From: Candidatus Omnitrophota bacterium
Lineage (GTDB): Bacteria > Omnitrophota > Gorgyraeia > Duberdicusellales > 4484-171
Assembly: GCA_023227945.1 (NCBI GenBank)
Contig: JALOCC010000059.1
Location: 1-10,474, forward strand
Length of the DNA stretch: 10,474 nucleotides
Direction of reading: 5' to 3'
The translations under genes were made by a program, and so were the position numbers. Below, piece by piece: positions 9,918-10,474 of the stretch (the first letter of the stretch is position 1; each line of letters starts with the position of its first letter). The notes below the pieces were generated by a model, which saw nothing but the letters and a program-made list of their open reading frames with translations, did no database searches and was not told the origin of the DNA.

Positions 9918-10474
9918 TTAGACCTTGAAGACAACCTTTTTCTTCATAACTTCCATGTTTCGGTCATCAATAACTTTAACCTTTCCATCAAAGACCGCCT
10001 TACGGATGTCCGCAATGTCTTTTACAAGGACATGACGCTCCAAAGTCCTTCCGAAGCCACCCTTCTTGACTTCCACCACGTTATACCCGATCTTGTCGGA
10101 ACAGAACTTCGAAGCAAAGGCATAGACATAGGTTCCGGGACCGCTGAAGGCAACCTTCTTGTATCCAGCGGATTCCAAATTCTTGTTCAGCCCAGACTTG
10201 ATTTCGTCACGCCTTGCCAAAAGTTCTGCTTCCTTGGCAAGGCGGTTCTTGTTCTCTTCCTCGTAACGGAGCCTATCGTCTTCCCTCTTAGCTTCACGAG
10301 CCTCACAAGCTTTTTTGTACCCGTCTTCATTCAGACCGCTAAGGGATTCCGCAAGACGCCAGAAATCTTTTTCATAGATGGCACCGATCTCCAAAACAAC
10401 ATAAAACCTACCATAGATGCCACGGAAAGCATTCTTGGTTCCGATATAATCAGTAGGGGCGCTGTTGTAACAAT
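9918..10474 (-). CDS. Partial protein with coiled coil; 5' end beyond the window (184 aa visible)
   Basis: The frame is open from the right edge to TAA at 9918-9920. A TTG at 10394 could be taken as a start, but the upstream in-frame sequence (YNSAPTDYIGTKNAFRG, then YGRFYVVLEIG) is protein-like and contains no stop, so the gene begins off the window. Visible residues ~53-96 are Glu/Lys/Arg-rich (AREAKREDDRLRYEEENKNR) and form a strong coiled coil. The last ~90 residues (SGLNKNLESAGYKKVAFSGPGTYVYAFAS in segments, ending KKKVVFKV) look like a compact alpha/beta domain. Family not recognised. Codon use looks more G+C-favouring than in the small genes to its left. A terminator follows directly. 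Confidence 0.85.
   Translation of the reverse strand, partial: CYNSAPTDYIGTKNAFRGIYGRFYVVLEIGAIYEKDFWRLAESLSGLNEDGYKKACEAREAKREDDRLRYEEENKNRLAKEAELLARRDEIKSGLNKNLESAGYKKVAFSGPGTYVYAFASKFCSDKIGYNVVEVKKGGFGRTLERHVLVKDIADIRKAVFDGKVKVIDDRNMEVMKKKVVFKV

Noticed and set aside
1..10474. tRNA genes, CRISPR arrays, insertion sequences, attachment sites
   Set aside because: No cloverleaf-like sequence, spaced repeats, transposase motif or terminal repeats were found by reading both strands; a tRNAscan or BLAST search was not possible here.

Overview
This 10.5 kb window looks like an accessory 'nucleotide and RNA metabolism' region of a tailed-phage (probably large-genome) chromosome. Evidence: every supportable gene lies on the minus strand; most proteins are small (28-317 aa); gaps are usually under 30 nt, with many 1-4 nt stop/start overlaps (TAGTG, ATGA, GTGA); GTG and TTG starts are frequent; several proteins resemble families I associate with phages; and a handful of enzymes sit among unknowns. 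No virion, lysis or replication genes, tRNAs, CRISPR arrays or insertion sequences were seen. The host cannot be named. Promoters are sigma70-like and ribosome sites are AGGAGG-like, so a bacterial host is implied. The left ~2 kb appears somewhat richer in G+C than the rest.

Layout in the direction of transcription (right to left). (1) The 3' part of a coiled-coil protein gene enters from the right edge (10474-9918) and ends at a rho-independent terminator. (2) A strong promoter (TTGACA-N17-TATAGT), whose -35 box is the loop of that terminator, starts a long operon (9825-5061). It holds two small unknowns, a minimal TilS (tRNA-Ile lysidine synthetase), a CoaD-like adenylyltransferase fused to a CoaE-like P-loop kinase (apparent bifunctional CoA synthase), a 71-aa unknown, a 302-aa protein with a CxxCxGWG tail, a 97-aa unknown, one or two tiny overlapping ORFs that may be one frameshifted gene, a NadR/Ttd14-type P-loop kinase, and a 173-aa Cys-rich protein. 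(3) A second promoter serves a polynucleotide-kinase/N4BP2L1-like P-loop kinase (5012-4623), with an 11-bp hairpin placed over its ribosome site. (4) A third promoter starts the KptA operon (4555-2484): an 81-aa unknown, a 58-aa membrane peptide, a 134-aa phage-type protein, KptA/Tpt1 RNA 2'-phosphotransferase, a double-CxxC protein and a 92-aa unknown. (5) A fourth promoter (TTGACA-N17-TATCTT) starts the leftmost operon of small unknowns (2411-1), which includes a predicted two-helix membrane peptide.

Functionally, the recognisable genes fall into RNA modification/repair (TilS, KptA, Pnk-like kinase) and nucleotide-cofactor synthesis (CoaD-CoaE fusion, NadR-like kinase). KptA consumes NAD+, so an RNA-repair plus cofactor-supply programme is possible; that link is inference. 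The four promoters share one architecture and mark the operon boundaries. No stretch longer than about 120 bases lacks a plausible gene.
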